Shown: positions 26,643 to 34,724 of the stretch, one piece after another
How positions within the stretch are numbered: position 1 is the stretch's first letter
Layout: every line of letters starts with the position of its first letter
Assembly: GCA_035532935.1 (NCBI GenBank)
Contig: DATKQE010000026.1
Span: 30,304-94,303 of the forward strand
Direction of reading: 5' to 3'
DNA from: DATJLY01 sp035532935
GTDB taxonomy: Bacteria; Pseudomonadota; Alphaproteobacteria; ATCC43930; CGMCC-115725
Length of the DNA: 64,000 nucleotides
Notes under the pieces: model-generated
Database searches by the model: none
Told to the model about the DNA's origin: nothing
What the model saw: only the letters and a program-made list of their open reading frames with translations
Made by a program: the position numbers and the translations under genes

Positions 26643-27425
26643 TCACTGCACCGTAACGGGAAGGTCGTGGACCGCCCGCCAGATGTGGTAACGGGTCTCG
26701 GCAAACTCCGGCCGACCTCTGACGGTGGCTGTATCCTCGCGCGGGCGCGGCAGCGGCACGGACAGCGTCTCCCGCACCCGCCCGTCGCGCATCACGACGA
26801 CGCGGTCGGCGAGCACCACCGCCTCGTCGAGATCATGCGTCACGAACAAGATGGTCTTGCCGGTCCGCGCGTGGAGTTCCAGGAGCTCGCCCTGGAGCCC
26901 TTCGCGCGTCTGCGCATCGAGCGCGCCGAACGGCTCGTCCATCAGCAGAACCTTGGGATCGATGGCGAGCGCGCGGGCAATGCCGACGCGCTGCTGCATG
27001 CCGCCCGAGAGCTGATAGGGGCGGCGATTCCACGAATCCCGGAGCCCGACGAGTTCGAGATACTGCATCGCCGTATCGTGCAGCACGCTGCCGCGCATGC
27101 CCTTCATCTCGAGGCCGAACATCACGTTCTGGAGCGCCGTGAGCCAGGGCAGGAGTTCGGCATGCTGGAACACCATGCCGCGATCGTAGCCGCAGCCCTT
27201 GACCTCGCGGCCGTCCACGGTCACGCGCCCGGCAGATGCGGTCTCGAGGCCCATGGCGATGCGCAGCGCCGTGGTCTTGCCGCAGCCCGACGGCCCGATC
27301 AAGGCGACGATTTCGCCGTCACGCACGGTGACGTTGACGCGCTCCAGCGCGCGCACGGTCTGGACCTCGCCGCCCACGCGCAGGGTGAAGTGCTTGGTGA
27401 CGTCGATGAGGCTGACCTCGCCCAT
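26643..27425 (-). CDS. ABC transporter ATP-binding protein, SsuB/TauB type
   Basis: The 260-residue ATPase of the same importer. Walker A is 'IGPSGCGKTTALRIAMGLET' near residue 45, the Q-loop region 'GMVFQHAELLPWLTALQNVM', the signature 'LSGGMQQRVGIARALAIDPK' and Walker B 'LLMDEPFGALD' followed by 'VTHDLDEAVVLADRVVVM'. It lies three bases after the binding protein and 23 bases before the permease, so all three are co-transcribed. Confidence 0.95.
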   Translation of the reverse strand: MGEVSLIDVTKHFTLRVGGEVQTVRALERVNVTVRDGEIVALIGPSGCGKTTALRIAMGLETASAGRVTVDGREVKGCGYDRGMVFQHAELLPWLTALQNVMFGLEMKGMRGSVLHDTAMQYLELVGLRDSWNRRPYQLSGGMQQRVGIARALAIDPKVLLMDEPFGALDAQTREGLQGELLELHARTGKTILFVTHDLDEAVVLADRVVVMRDGRVRETLSVPLPRPREDTATVRGRPEFAETRYHIWRAVHDLPVTVQ

Positions 27426-27428
27426 GCG

Positions 27429-28421
27429 TTACTTCTTTCCCACCAGTGCGAGCGCCGCCTTGCGCACGCTGCCGTCGAACATGGTCTTGACGTCGAACGG
27501 CTTCTTGATGTTGCCGAGCGTCACCAGTTCCTTCTCCATGTATTCCAGCTTGTCGACCGGGATCGACATCTCCGGATCGACGGCGTGGCTGGAGACCGCC
27601 CAGTCGTAGATATAGGCGGCGCGCGGATCGTCGGGCTTCTCGTGCGTCAATTCGTCGGTCAGCTTCAGCGCCTCGGCGCGATGCGAGACGGCATAGCGCA
27701 GGGCCTCAATCTCGGCCGCGACATAGTGGACGGCATCCTCGCGCCGCGTCGCGAGGGTCTTGCCAGTGACCATCGTACACAGGCGGACATCGTTCGGCAT
27801 GGCCTCTTGTGCCGAGACCAGGAGCTTGACGCCCTGCTTTTCCGCCACCGGCTCGAACTGCCGCGACACCACCGTCGCCTGCGCGATCCCGGCGACGACC
27901 GACTTGAAGCGGTCGGGATCATTGCCGAGATTGGCGAAATGCACTTCCGAGGGGGCGATGTGATGCTGGTTCAGGACAGCGCGCGCGAAGATGTCGGGCA
28001 GACTGCCCGGTGCCGAGACGGCGATCGTCTTGCCCTTGAGGTCCTCGACCGATTTGATGCCTTTCGCCACGAAGAGCGCGTGCGGCAGCACCGGCCAGGG
28101 ACAGCCGATGATCTTCACGTCGGCGCCGCGCGAGGCGGCGAGAATGGCCGAGCCCGGGCTGCTTTCATAGCTGTCGAGGTCGCCCGCGAGGAGCGCCTGG
28201 ATTTCGACGATATCGTTGTGGAACTGGGCGATCTGGAGCTTCAAGCCCTGCTTCTCGGCGAATCCCTGGTTGATCATGAACAGGATGCCGGCATCGCTCT
28301 TGGCGTCGAGCGTGCCATGGCGCCACGGCTTGAGCTCGGCCGCCCCGGCCGGTCCGACGCCCGCGCCGAGCGCCAATGCCGCCGCCAGAAGCACGAATAT
28401 GCTTTTAATTCCAAGCGTCAT
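27429..28421 (-). CDS. ABC transporter substrate-binding protein, NMT1/THI5-like
   Basis: Periplasmic binding protein of 330 residues with a Sec signal peptide ('SIFVLLAAALALGAGVG', cleavage near 'AGAAE'). The start at 28421 is chosen because it begins the signal peptide; the frame stays open upstream to 28484. The mature part has the NMT1/SsuA layout, with 'IQALLAGDLDSYESSPGSA' and 'KSVEDLKGKTIAVSAPGSLP'. Binding partner is unknown. Upstream at 28440-28500 is an AT-rich stretch that may hold the promoter of the three-gene unit. Confidence 0.88.
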   Translation of the reverse strand: MTLGIKSIFVLLAAALALGAGVGPAGAAELKPWRHGTLDAKSDAGILFMINQGFAEKQGLKLQIAQFHNDIVEIQALLAGDLDSYESSPGSAILAASRGADVKIIGCPWPVLPHALFVAKGIKSVEDLKGKTIAVSAPGSLPDIFARAVLNQHHIAPSEVHFANLGNDPDRFKSVVAGIAQATVVSRQFEPVAEKQGVKLLVSAQEAMPNDVRLCTMVTGKTLATRREDAVHYVAAEIEALRYAVSHRAEALKLTDELTHEKPDDPRAAYIYDWAVSSHAVDPEMSIPVDKLEYMEKELVTLGNIKKPFDVKTMFDGSVRKAALALVGKK

Positions 28422-28443
28422 GTCCCCCTCACTCCCCATCTTT

Positions 28444-28698
28444 TCATGGGCCGATTCCTCTGCGAATTTTGCAGTATATAGCACGGCGCCTGCCGGCGCC
28501 TAACCCTTCGTGATGTGGCGCCGGAGGCGCGAAGGCCTGGTGGCGCTGCAGATCCGGAGCGAGGCCGATGTGGAACGTCTCGTCGGTGCCGGAGAAGGCG
28601 AGCGCTTGGCCGACGGGCTCGTTCCGCCACATCGGCGGGGTACCATGGATTTCGAACGGGGCGCAGGCCGAAGGGGGCAGCCACCAGCGGAGATTATG
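28444..28698 (-). pseudogene. Decayed gene fragment of unknown family
   Basis: This minus-strand frame lacks a start but looks protein-like: 'PFEIHGTPPMWRNEPVGQA', 'GTDETFHIGLAPDLQ' and 'HQAFAPPAPHHEG' read as a conserved C-terminal piece. Just upstream another frame gives 'ARKIDDIISAGG', and a third gives 'EAGRIGLIEENGGGPR', as expected after several frameshifts. I cannot name the family. Together with the Rieske-like fragment next to it, it suggests a lost catabolic gene cluster between the two binding-protein genes. Confidence 0.35.
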
Positions 28699-28869
28699 TC
28701 ATCGATTTTTCTTGCGCTCACGCCTTACCGCGGACCGCCGCCGTTTTCCTCGATGAGCCCGATGCGGCCCGCCTCCGGCAACGCTCACCGGCACGGATTT
28801 CTGTCTCATCTTCGCTCCTCTAAAGGCGACGACGAGCCAGTAATCCTTCCTATCTTCAACCCGCCCGAT

Positions 28870-29016
28870 CTATCTCACGAGTGCTGATGGCGTACAGTTC
28901 CGGTACGCCGCTTCGAGGATCGCCGGATCGTTGTCGATCGACCGGTCGATCCGGAAGACGCCTTCTTCTGGACGGTCGTCGATCAATGCGGCGTAGCTTG
29001 CGTTCCCTCCCATCAT
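28870..29016 (-). pseudogene. N-terminal fragment of a Rieske-type ring-hydroxylating dioxygenase alpha subunit
   Basis: A 48-codon frame starting with ATG at 29016, preceded by GAGGGAG. It reads 'NASYAALIDDRPEEGVFRID' then 'RSIDNDPAILEAAYRN', closely resembling the opening of benzoate/anthranilate-type dioxygenase alpha subunits ('..LIDDRPEEGVFRVDR..DP..FE.E'). It then leaves the expected pattern and stops at 28870, before any Rieske cysteine/histidine motif. It is a truncated remnant. The family call rests on pattern memory of the N-terminus only. Confidence 0.5.
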
Positions 29017-29082
29017 CGAACTCCCTCACCACATCCTGGCCGAAGGCGGACACCGAGATGACGGTCATTTCTCCGGCGAATC

Positions 29083-30045
29083 CTACCGCTTCGGCACGTA
29101 TGCCTCGGTATAAAGCTTCGCCATGTCAGGCGGCGAGGGGAGGAGCTTCAGGTCGGTGAAGGAACGCTGCAAATTTGCGAGGCTTTCATGGTCGAATTTG
29201 CAATCGCTGCTGAACATGCCGATGGTGAGATCGTATTCCTTCGACATCACGGCCGGCGGAAAGCCGGTGATGCCGCTCTCGATCTTGACCGTCTCGGCCT
29301 TGTTCTTGCGAATGAACGCGATCGTGTCGAGCCAGCCGGCGAGGAAGCGGCGGACCGCATCGGGATTTGCCGCGATCAGGCTCGTCGTCGCATAGATCAT
29401 GCCGGCGCCGATATTCCCCTCGTACTCCGAGACGGGAATCAGGAGCCGTCCCTCATTCTTCGTTTCCATGAAAAAAGCGAGAGCCGTCGTGGCGATGTCG
29501 GCATCGATGATATGCGCGTGGAAGGCGGCGATGATGCCCGCGGGCGCATTCCCGACCGCGACCGGCGTGACGTCATTGGTGCTCCAGCCTTGCTTCCTCG
29601 CCAACTCGAGCGCGAGCCATTTCGAGAGTGAGAGCTCGCTCGCGATGCCGATCCGCTTGCCCTTGAGATCATCGACCGAGTGGATCGGCGAGTCGGCAGG
29701 CACGGAGATGCCGAGGAAGGGCACCGGCGGGGCCATGTTGCATATTGCCAGCACCGGCGCTCCTTTGGCGATGAGCACCATCTCCGGTCCCGCGCTGATG
29801 CCGATATCGATGCTGCCCGCGATCATGGCCTGGAACAGCTTGCTGCCGCCCGAGAAATCCGCGAGCTTCACGTTGAGCCCGTGCCTGGCGAAGACGCCCG
29901 CCTGCGCGCCGACGGCGACCGGCATGATCGCCGACGACGCTGGGGATGACTCGCCGACGCGCAAAGGCCCGGCGGCGCGGGCCGGCGAAACGAGCGCGAT
30001 CGCGGCCGCGGCGAGCACGGCGCCGGGCAGGAGGATTTTCTTCAT
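29083..30045 (-). CDS. Second NMT1/THI5-like substrate-binding protein
   Basis: A 320-residue periplasmic binding protein with a clear signal peptide ('MKKILLPGAVLAAAAIALVS', cleavage near 'ARAAG'). The start at 30045 is set by that peptide; the open frame continues upstream inside the flavoprotein gene. The mature part has 'IDIGISAGPEMVLIAKGAPV' and 'HSVDDLKGKRIGIASELSLS'. It overlaps the stop of the flavoprotein gene by four bases, so it is co-translated with it. No permease or ATPase is adjacent, so it may use the SsuBC-like pair at 25,780-27,425. Confidence 0.87.
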   Translation of the reverse strand: MKKILLPGAVLAAAAIALVSPARAAGPLRVGESSPASSAIMPVAVGAQAGVFARHGLNVKLADFSGGSKLFQAMIAGSIDIGISAGPEMVLIAKGAPVLAICNMAPPVPFLGISVPADSPIHSVDDLKGKRIGIASELSLSKWLALELARKQGWSTNDVTPVAVGNAPAGIIAAFHAHIIDADIATTALAFFMETKNEGRLLIPVSEYEGNIGAGMIYATTSLIAANPDAVRRFLAGWLDTIAFIRKNKAETVKIESGITGFPPAVMSKEYDLTIGMFSSDCKFDHESLANLQRSFTDLKLLPSPPDMAKLYTEAYVPKR

Positions 30046-31691
30046 CGACGCTCGGCTCCTTCGCGCGTGCTGTCCGCATTCGCATCCCAGAGCGGCAAGG
30101 ATGCGGTCTCGCGGCCCGCGATCCAGCCGGTGACGAAGCACTCGGCGATGTTCGCGCCCGAGAGATAGAGATAGCCGAACGAGCTGCCAAGCTCGCCCGC
30201 AGCGTAGAGGCGCGGGATCGGACGGCCCGACGGATCGAGCACCTGCTGGCGCGCGTTGTGGACCGGGCCGCCCTGCGTGTTGGAGACGACCGGCCAGACC
30301 TCGCCGGCAAGAAAGGGCGGCGTCCGGATCGGCATCATTGTGCCCGACGGTCGGCCGAAATCCGCATCCTCGCCCTTCGCGCACAATTCGTTCCAGCGTG
30401 CGATGCTCGCCTCAAGCGCAGTCGGATCGACGCCGATCTTGCGCGCGAGCTCGGCAATCGAATTCGCCTGCTTCAGAATACCATTCTTGATCTCTTCCGT
30501 ATTGTCCGGGCTCCACACGTAGCGATGGCGCCGGTCGTTGGATTTGCCGTCACCGAGCGGGTACATCTTGCGCCCCTCCTCGTCGAGGACGAGGAACGAG
30601 GGAAGCCGCGGGAAGGCCATCGATTCAGTGTCGAACGCATGCATCGGCCGGTGGCTGGTGTCCTGAACGTAAGGCTCGCACTCGTTCATGTAGCGCCGAC
30701 CGCGGCGATCGACCACGATCCAGCACATCTTGACGTCCATGAGATGCTTCAGGCCGGGCCGCCAGTCCGGCAGCCGCTTCACCCGGATCGCCAACGGATA
30801 ATCGGGATCGTAATGGCGGAAGCCGTAGGAGCCGTGGAAGTGCCACATATGCCAAAGGTCGGCGCCCATCGCCTGGGCCATGCGAATGCCGTCGCCGGTG
30901 TTGCCGAGAAACGCGGCCGGCCGCACCGGCCTGACCTGCCAGTATTGCTGCTTCATGGCCTCGTCGGCCTCGAACCCGCCGCAGGCGAGGATGACGGCGC
31001 GCTTCGCCTTGACCGCGAGTTCGCCCTCGGGCGTGGCAAGCACCACGCCGCAGACGGCGTTACCCTTGCCGGTGACGAGCCGTGCCACGGGCGAATTCAG
31101 CCGTACGTCGATGCGCCGCTCGCGCACATGATGTTCCACCATCCGAAACAGCAGCGGGCCGCGCGAGGTGGGCGAGCGGAGATAGATCTGCGGATAGGCC
31201 GCCATCGGATCGAAATTGGGGATCGACTCGATATGCGCGTTGTCGAAGGTCTCCCACCCCGGAAACGGATAATTGCCGCCGCCCTTGCCGCCCGCATCGA
31301 CGGCCTTGTGTTCCGTCACCTCCGCATCGATTGCGGCCGCGAGCTTGCGGATATAGCCGTCGACCTCGACCATGCCGTCGGCGAGCGTGCGCAGGACATC
31401 GTCCGGCGTCCGCCCGTCATTGGTCGCCTTGAGATACGCGAACGCCTGATCGGCATCGTAGGCGTAACGCCAGGCGCCGCCCGCGAGGATGGAAATGCCA
31501 CCGGGGTCCGGCATTTTCTCCACCAGCAGTACGCGCGCCCCCGCGTCATGTGCCTCGATCGCCGCGACGGCCCCGGCATAGCCGAAGCCGGCAACGACCA
31601 CGTCGACTTCGAGGTTGAAGCCACCGACCTCCGCCAGATCCACACGCAAAGGTGCATGCCTAGGCGGCATCGCCATTCCTTCCATGTTCAC
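30042..31691 (-). CDS. FAD-dependent oxidoreductase, fumarate reductase/succinate dehydrogenase flavoprotein-like
   Basis: A 549-residue flavoprotein. The dinucleotide-binding motif is 'VVVAGFGYAGAVAAIEAHDA' with 'ARVLLVEKMPDPGG' (about residues 31-65); 'KRAVILACGGFEADEAM' and the C-terminal FAD motif 'LYAAGELGSSFGYLYLSGAN' follow. This is the FAD_binding_2 family, which includes 3-ketosteroid dehydrogenases, urocanate reductases and tricarballylate dehydrogenases; the substrate is not decided by sequence. Start choice is uncertain: ATGs at 31691, 31676 and 31670 are all possible, with GGAAGGA just before the last two. It precedes and overlaps the binding-protein gene. Confidence 0.88.
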   Translation of the reverse strand: MNMEGMAMPPRHAPLRVDLAEVGGFNLEVDVVVAGFGYAGAVAAIEAHDAGARVLLVEKMPDPGGISILAGGAWRYAYDADQAFAYLKATNDGRTPDDVLRTLADGMVEVDGYIRKLAAAIDAEVTEHKAVDAGGKGGGNYPFPGWETFDNAHIESIPNFDPMAAYPQIYLRSPTSRGPLLFRMVEHHVRERRIDVRLNSPVARLVTGKGNAVCGVVLATPEGELAVKAKRAVILACGGFEADEAMKQQYWQVRPVRPAAFLGNTGDGIRMAQAMGADLWHMWHFHGSYGFRHYDPDYPLAIRVKRLPDWRPGLKHLMDVKMCWIVVDRRGRRYMNECEPYVQDTSHRPMHAFDTESMAFPRLPSFLVLDEEGRKMYPLGDGKSNDRRHRYVWSPDNTEEIKNGILKQANSIAELARKIGVDPTALEASIARWNELCAKGEDADFGRPSGTMMPIRTPPFLAGEVWPVVSNTQGGPVHNARQQVLDPSGRPIPRLYAAGELGSSFGYLYLSGANIAECFVTGWIAGRETASLPLWDANADSTREGAERR

Positions 31692-32266
31692 CGTCCCAGC
31701 GTCTCCAATAAGCCCATCCTATCGGCAATGCGCAGACACGGCAATTCGGGACGTTCCGCCTTATATCCATTGACAGAGGCGGAATATGTCAGTCTGCTGT
31801 GTCGGCAATGATTGGAAGCGCCAAGATCGATTCTGCCGCGTTTCTCCAGCGCCGCCAAGTGCGGGCGATGGCAGTCGCAGTCGTGCCGGATCAGCGCGGA
31901 CAATTCCTGCGGAAGCGGGATATCCATGACTTCGCGGTTCTTGACTTCATGCGCCTCGAACACGAGGTGCAGCGACGCACCGGCTGCGATGAGATTACGG
32001 TCAAGTTCGAGCGCCAGCAGATGGCGCAGCCGGATCGGCGCCATCAGCATAATCCCATCTGCAGCCGCCGCATGAGCCAGGAGCGCGGCGCAGCGCGGGT
32101 TCTGCTTGCCCGACGCGGCCTCTTTCACCAGGCGCTGCGGGAAATCGATCAGTGCCTGGACGTTGGCGGGATCGTCGAAGGGGCGCCGCTGGTCGCCGTT
32201 GCGGCGCGTGAGCCACCGGGTCGGAATCTCCTGGCGCTTCATCACCGCCTGCATCGGGTCGGGCAT
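31688..32266 (-). pseudogene. Tyrosine recombinase (phage-type integrase) fragment
   Basis: The 192-codon frame contains a piece of an integrase catalytic domain: 'IMLMAPIRLRHLLALELDRN' (the region of the first catalytic Arg) followed by 'HLVFEAHEVKNREVMDIPLP' and 'LSALIRHDCDCHRPHL'. The C-terminal half with the His-x-x-Arg and the catalytic Tyr is absent; after about residue 140 the sequence looks random. The N-terminal DNA-binding part is also mostly missing. It is a dead remnant of a mobile element between the flavoprotein and the cyclodeaminase-like gene. Confidence 0.6.
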
Positions 32267-32398
32267 GGCCGGTGATTTTCCCCGGCCATCCGAAGCCTTA
32301 TAGTGCGACGGGCGAGCCGTCCTTTGGCTTCGGTCATGGGCTCATACGCGCCGTGGACGGCTTGCGGCGATGACGCGCCAACAGAGGGGTGCCGGTTC

Positions 32399-33536
32399 AT
32401 GCTCATCATCGACAACACTGCGGTGTCGGAGCTGCTGACGATGGCAGACTGCATTCGCGTGCAGGAGGAGGCCTTCTGCAAATTGCCGAGCGGCGGCGCC
32501 GCGCATCGGCCTCGGATCGACCTCTACTATCCCTGCGCGCGCGACGACGGCTATTTTCGCTGGGGTACGATGGAGGGCGCGAACGGCGATTGCTTCGCGA
32601 TCCGCATGAAGTCCGACATCATCACTTGGCCCCGGGACAAGGACGGGAATTGGACGGAAGATAAAGTATTGCGTCGAGCCGGGGTCGTTTTGCGGGCTAA
32701 TCTTCCTCGTTTCCACAAGGAACGGCGAGCCGCTGGCCTTCATCAATGACGGCGTTCTGCAACACATGCGGGTCGGCGGCGGGGCCGGGATCGGCGTAAA
32801 ATATCTCTCGCGCGAGGATTCACACGTCGTCGGAATGCTCGGGTCGGGCGGCATGGCGCGCAGCTATCTCGAGGCGTTCGCGTGCGTGCGCGACATCAAG
32901 CAATGCAAGGTGTACAGCCCCAGCCCGCGGCATCGCGAAAAATTCGCCGAGCAAATGTCGCGGCAATTGAAGATCGACGTGCGCCCCGCGAGCAGCGCCC
33001 GTGAAGCGGCCAAAGGCGTCGACATCCTTGCGTCATGCACCGACGCGATGAGCCCCGTCTACGACGCCGACTGGATCGAGAAGGGCATGCATATCACGAA
33101 CCTCAACTGGAACGAGGTTCCGGATGCGGCGGTCGATCGATTCGATGTTTTCGTGCGGCAGGGAAGCGCGGGGCTCGAGCTCGTGCAGAGCGAACGCGTC
33201 AAGGCCGGCGTCGGCCATTCGCCGTCCGCTATCATCGGCGGCACGATCGAGGAGATGAAACGCCTGCCCGAGCGGAATTCCGGTACGGGCGTCATGGGCG
33301 ACGGCCCGGCATCGGCGGATCGCGGCAAAGGCAGCGACAAGCCCGATTTCGCCGATCTCGTGACGGGCAGGTGCAAAGGGCGGACGGGTCGCGATCAGGT
33401 CACCTTCTATCGCAATGTCGGCAATCAGGGGCTTCAATTCTCTTCCGTCGGCGGCTGGGTCTATGCGCAGGCGCTGCGGCACAGCAAGGGTCGGGAAATT
33501 CCCACCCAATGGTTCCTGCAGGACATCCGCGACTGA
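32399..33536 (+). pseudogene. Ornithine cyclodeaminase/mu-crystallin family gene, single-base frameshift
   Basis: Two consecutive frames give the halves of one ornithine-cyclodeaminase-family protein. The first starts with ATG at 32399 ('MLIIDNTAVSELLTMADCIR') and runs correctly to about 32660; the second carries 'FCGLIFLVSTRNGEPLAFIN', then the Rossmann motif 'VGMLGSGGMARSYLEAF', to a stop at 33536. Reading GATAAG instead of GATAAAG at about 32660-32666 joins them as '..EDKYCVEPGSFCGLIF..', giving about 378 residues. So one extra A breaks the gene, or is a sequencing error. A paralogue sits on the opposite strand just downstream. Confidence 0.75.
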
Positions 33537-33581
33537 GTTCGCCAGGCTAACCGCCGAAGATGCCCGCCGTCGCCGCGGCGG

Positions 33582-34661
33582 TCACGGATGATGAATCTCG
33601 GTGAGCCATTCCGTGGGAATTTCATGGCCGAGGCCGAGCGTACGCGCCCGGTCATAGACGTGCTTGCCGACCGCGGCGAACTGGATGCCAAGCCCCGAAC
33701 TCGGGCCGGTTCCGCTCCCGCCGAAGAGCGTAATCTCATCCGGATTCCTTCGCCCTGCATCTTTGCCGGCGATGATCGCGCCCAGCTCGACCACCTTGTC
33801 GTCGAACCGCGTGTCGTAGATTTGCGTCGTCCGGGTCTGTATCGGCTGCTCGGGCGCATCCTTCTGCACGTAATGGCGCGACAGTTCCAAGGCGCGAACG
33901 ACGATACGGTCCGCACGCAGATGTGTGGTCTCGTCCAATTCGCCCGCTTGAAGCGAATTGACGTGCTGTCCCGGTTCGAGCCAGTCGCCCGCGAAGACCG
34001 GTTCCTGCGCGTTGGAGGCGCAGGCGACGATGTCGACGCCCCGGACGACCTCGCGCGGCTGATCGACGGCCACGACCGGTATGCCGAGTTCGTCCGACAT
34101 CGTCTTGGCGAAGAGCGCGCGGTGATCGGGGTTGACGCTGTAGACCTTCACATGCTTGAGGTTACGCACATAGGACAAGGCTTCGAGTTGCGGGCGCGCC
34201 TGCCACCCTGTGCCGAAAAGCCCGACACGGACGGCATCGCCACGCGCGACGTATTTCGCGGCAAGCGCGCTCGTTGCGCCGACGCGCGCGCGCTGAACCC
34301 CCGCATCCTGCATGATCGCCAGTGGCTCCGTCGTTTCCATGTCGAACAGCAAAATGAGGCCGACAAAGCGCCCGCCGGAAGCCCTTGGAAGTTTTTCCTC
34401 GCGCACGCGATCGTACAAGCGCTGCGTCTGGATGAGTTCCGAGCTGATCCGCAAGGCGTGGACGCGATGGCGCGGCAGGCCGCCGTCCATCGATTTGAAG
34501 TTGTAGAACGTTCCCGGCTCCATGTAGCTGTAGGTGTGTGTGCGCGGCCGGTTGACCGCGTGGCCGGCGCCGAAATCGGCGAAGGTCTGCTCCAGCACGG
34601 TTACGCATTCCCTCAGATCGAGGACTTGCTCGATATCGCGTTCGGACAGGATCAGCGTCAT
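33582..34661 (-). CDS. Ornithine cyclodeaminase/mu-crystallin family protein
   Basis: A 359-residue NAD(P)-dependent enzyme of the family containing ornithine cyclodeaminase, alanine dehydrogenase and ketimine reductases. It starts 'MTLILSERDIEQVLDLRECV' (ATG 34661), has 'VGATSALAAKYVARGD', the Rossmann motif 'VGLFGTGWQARPQLEAL' and 'VDIVACASNAQEPVFAGDWL'. It is intact, unlike the convergent paralogue at 32,399-33,536, about 45 bases away. It lies downstream of the tripartite transporter on the same strand and may act on its substrate. The exact reaction is not decided. Confidence 0.85.
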   Translation of the reverse strand: MTLILSERDIEQVLDLRECVTVLEQTFADFGAGHAVNRPRTHTYSYMEPGTFYNFKSMDGGLPRHRVHALRISSELIQTQRLYDRVREEKLPRASGGRFVGLILLFDMETTEPLAIMQDAGVQRARVGATSALAAKYVARGDAVRVGLFGTGWQARPQLEALSYVRNLKHVKVYSVNPDHRALFAKTMSDELGIPVVAVDQPREVVRGVDIVACASNAQEPVFAGDWLEPGQHVNSLQAGELDETTHLRADRIVVRALELSRHYVQKDAPEQPIQTRTTQIYDTRFDDKVVELGAIIAGKDAGRRNPDEITLFGGSGTGPSSGLGIQFAAVGKHVYDRARTLGLGHEIPTEWLTEIHHP

Positions 34662-34724
34662 CGTCTTATCTCGCAACCGGTCGAGGAAACGCGTTATCCG
34701 ACGGATGTCGGCATCGCTGCCGCC

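Noticed and set aside
28870..29016. Treating the 48-codon Rieske-like frame as a functional small gene
   Set aside because: It ends before the Rieske cysteine/histidine motifs, so it cannot be a working dioxygenase subunit.
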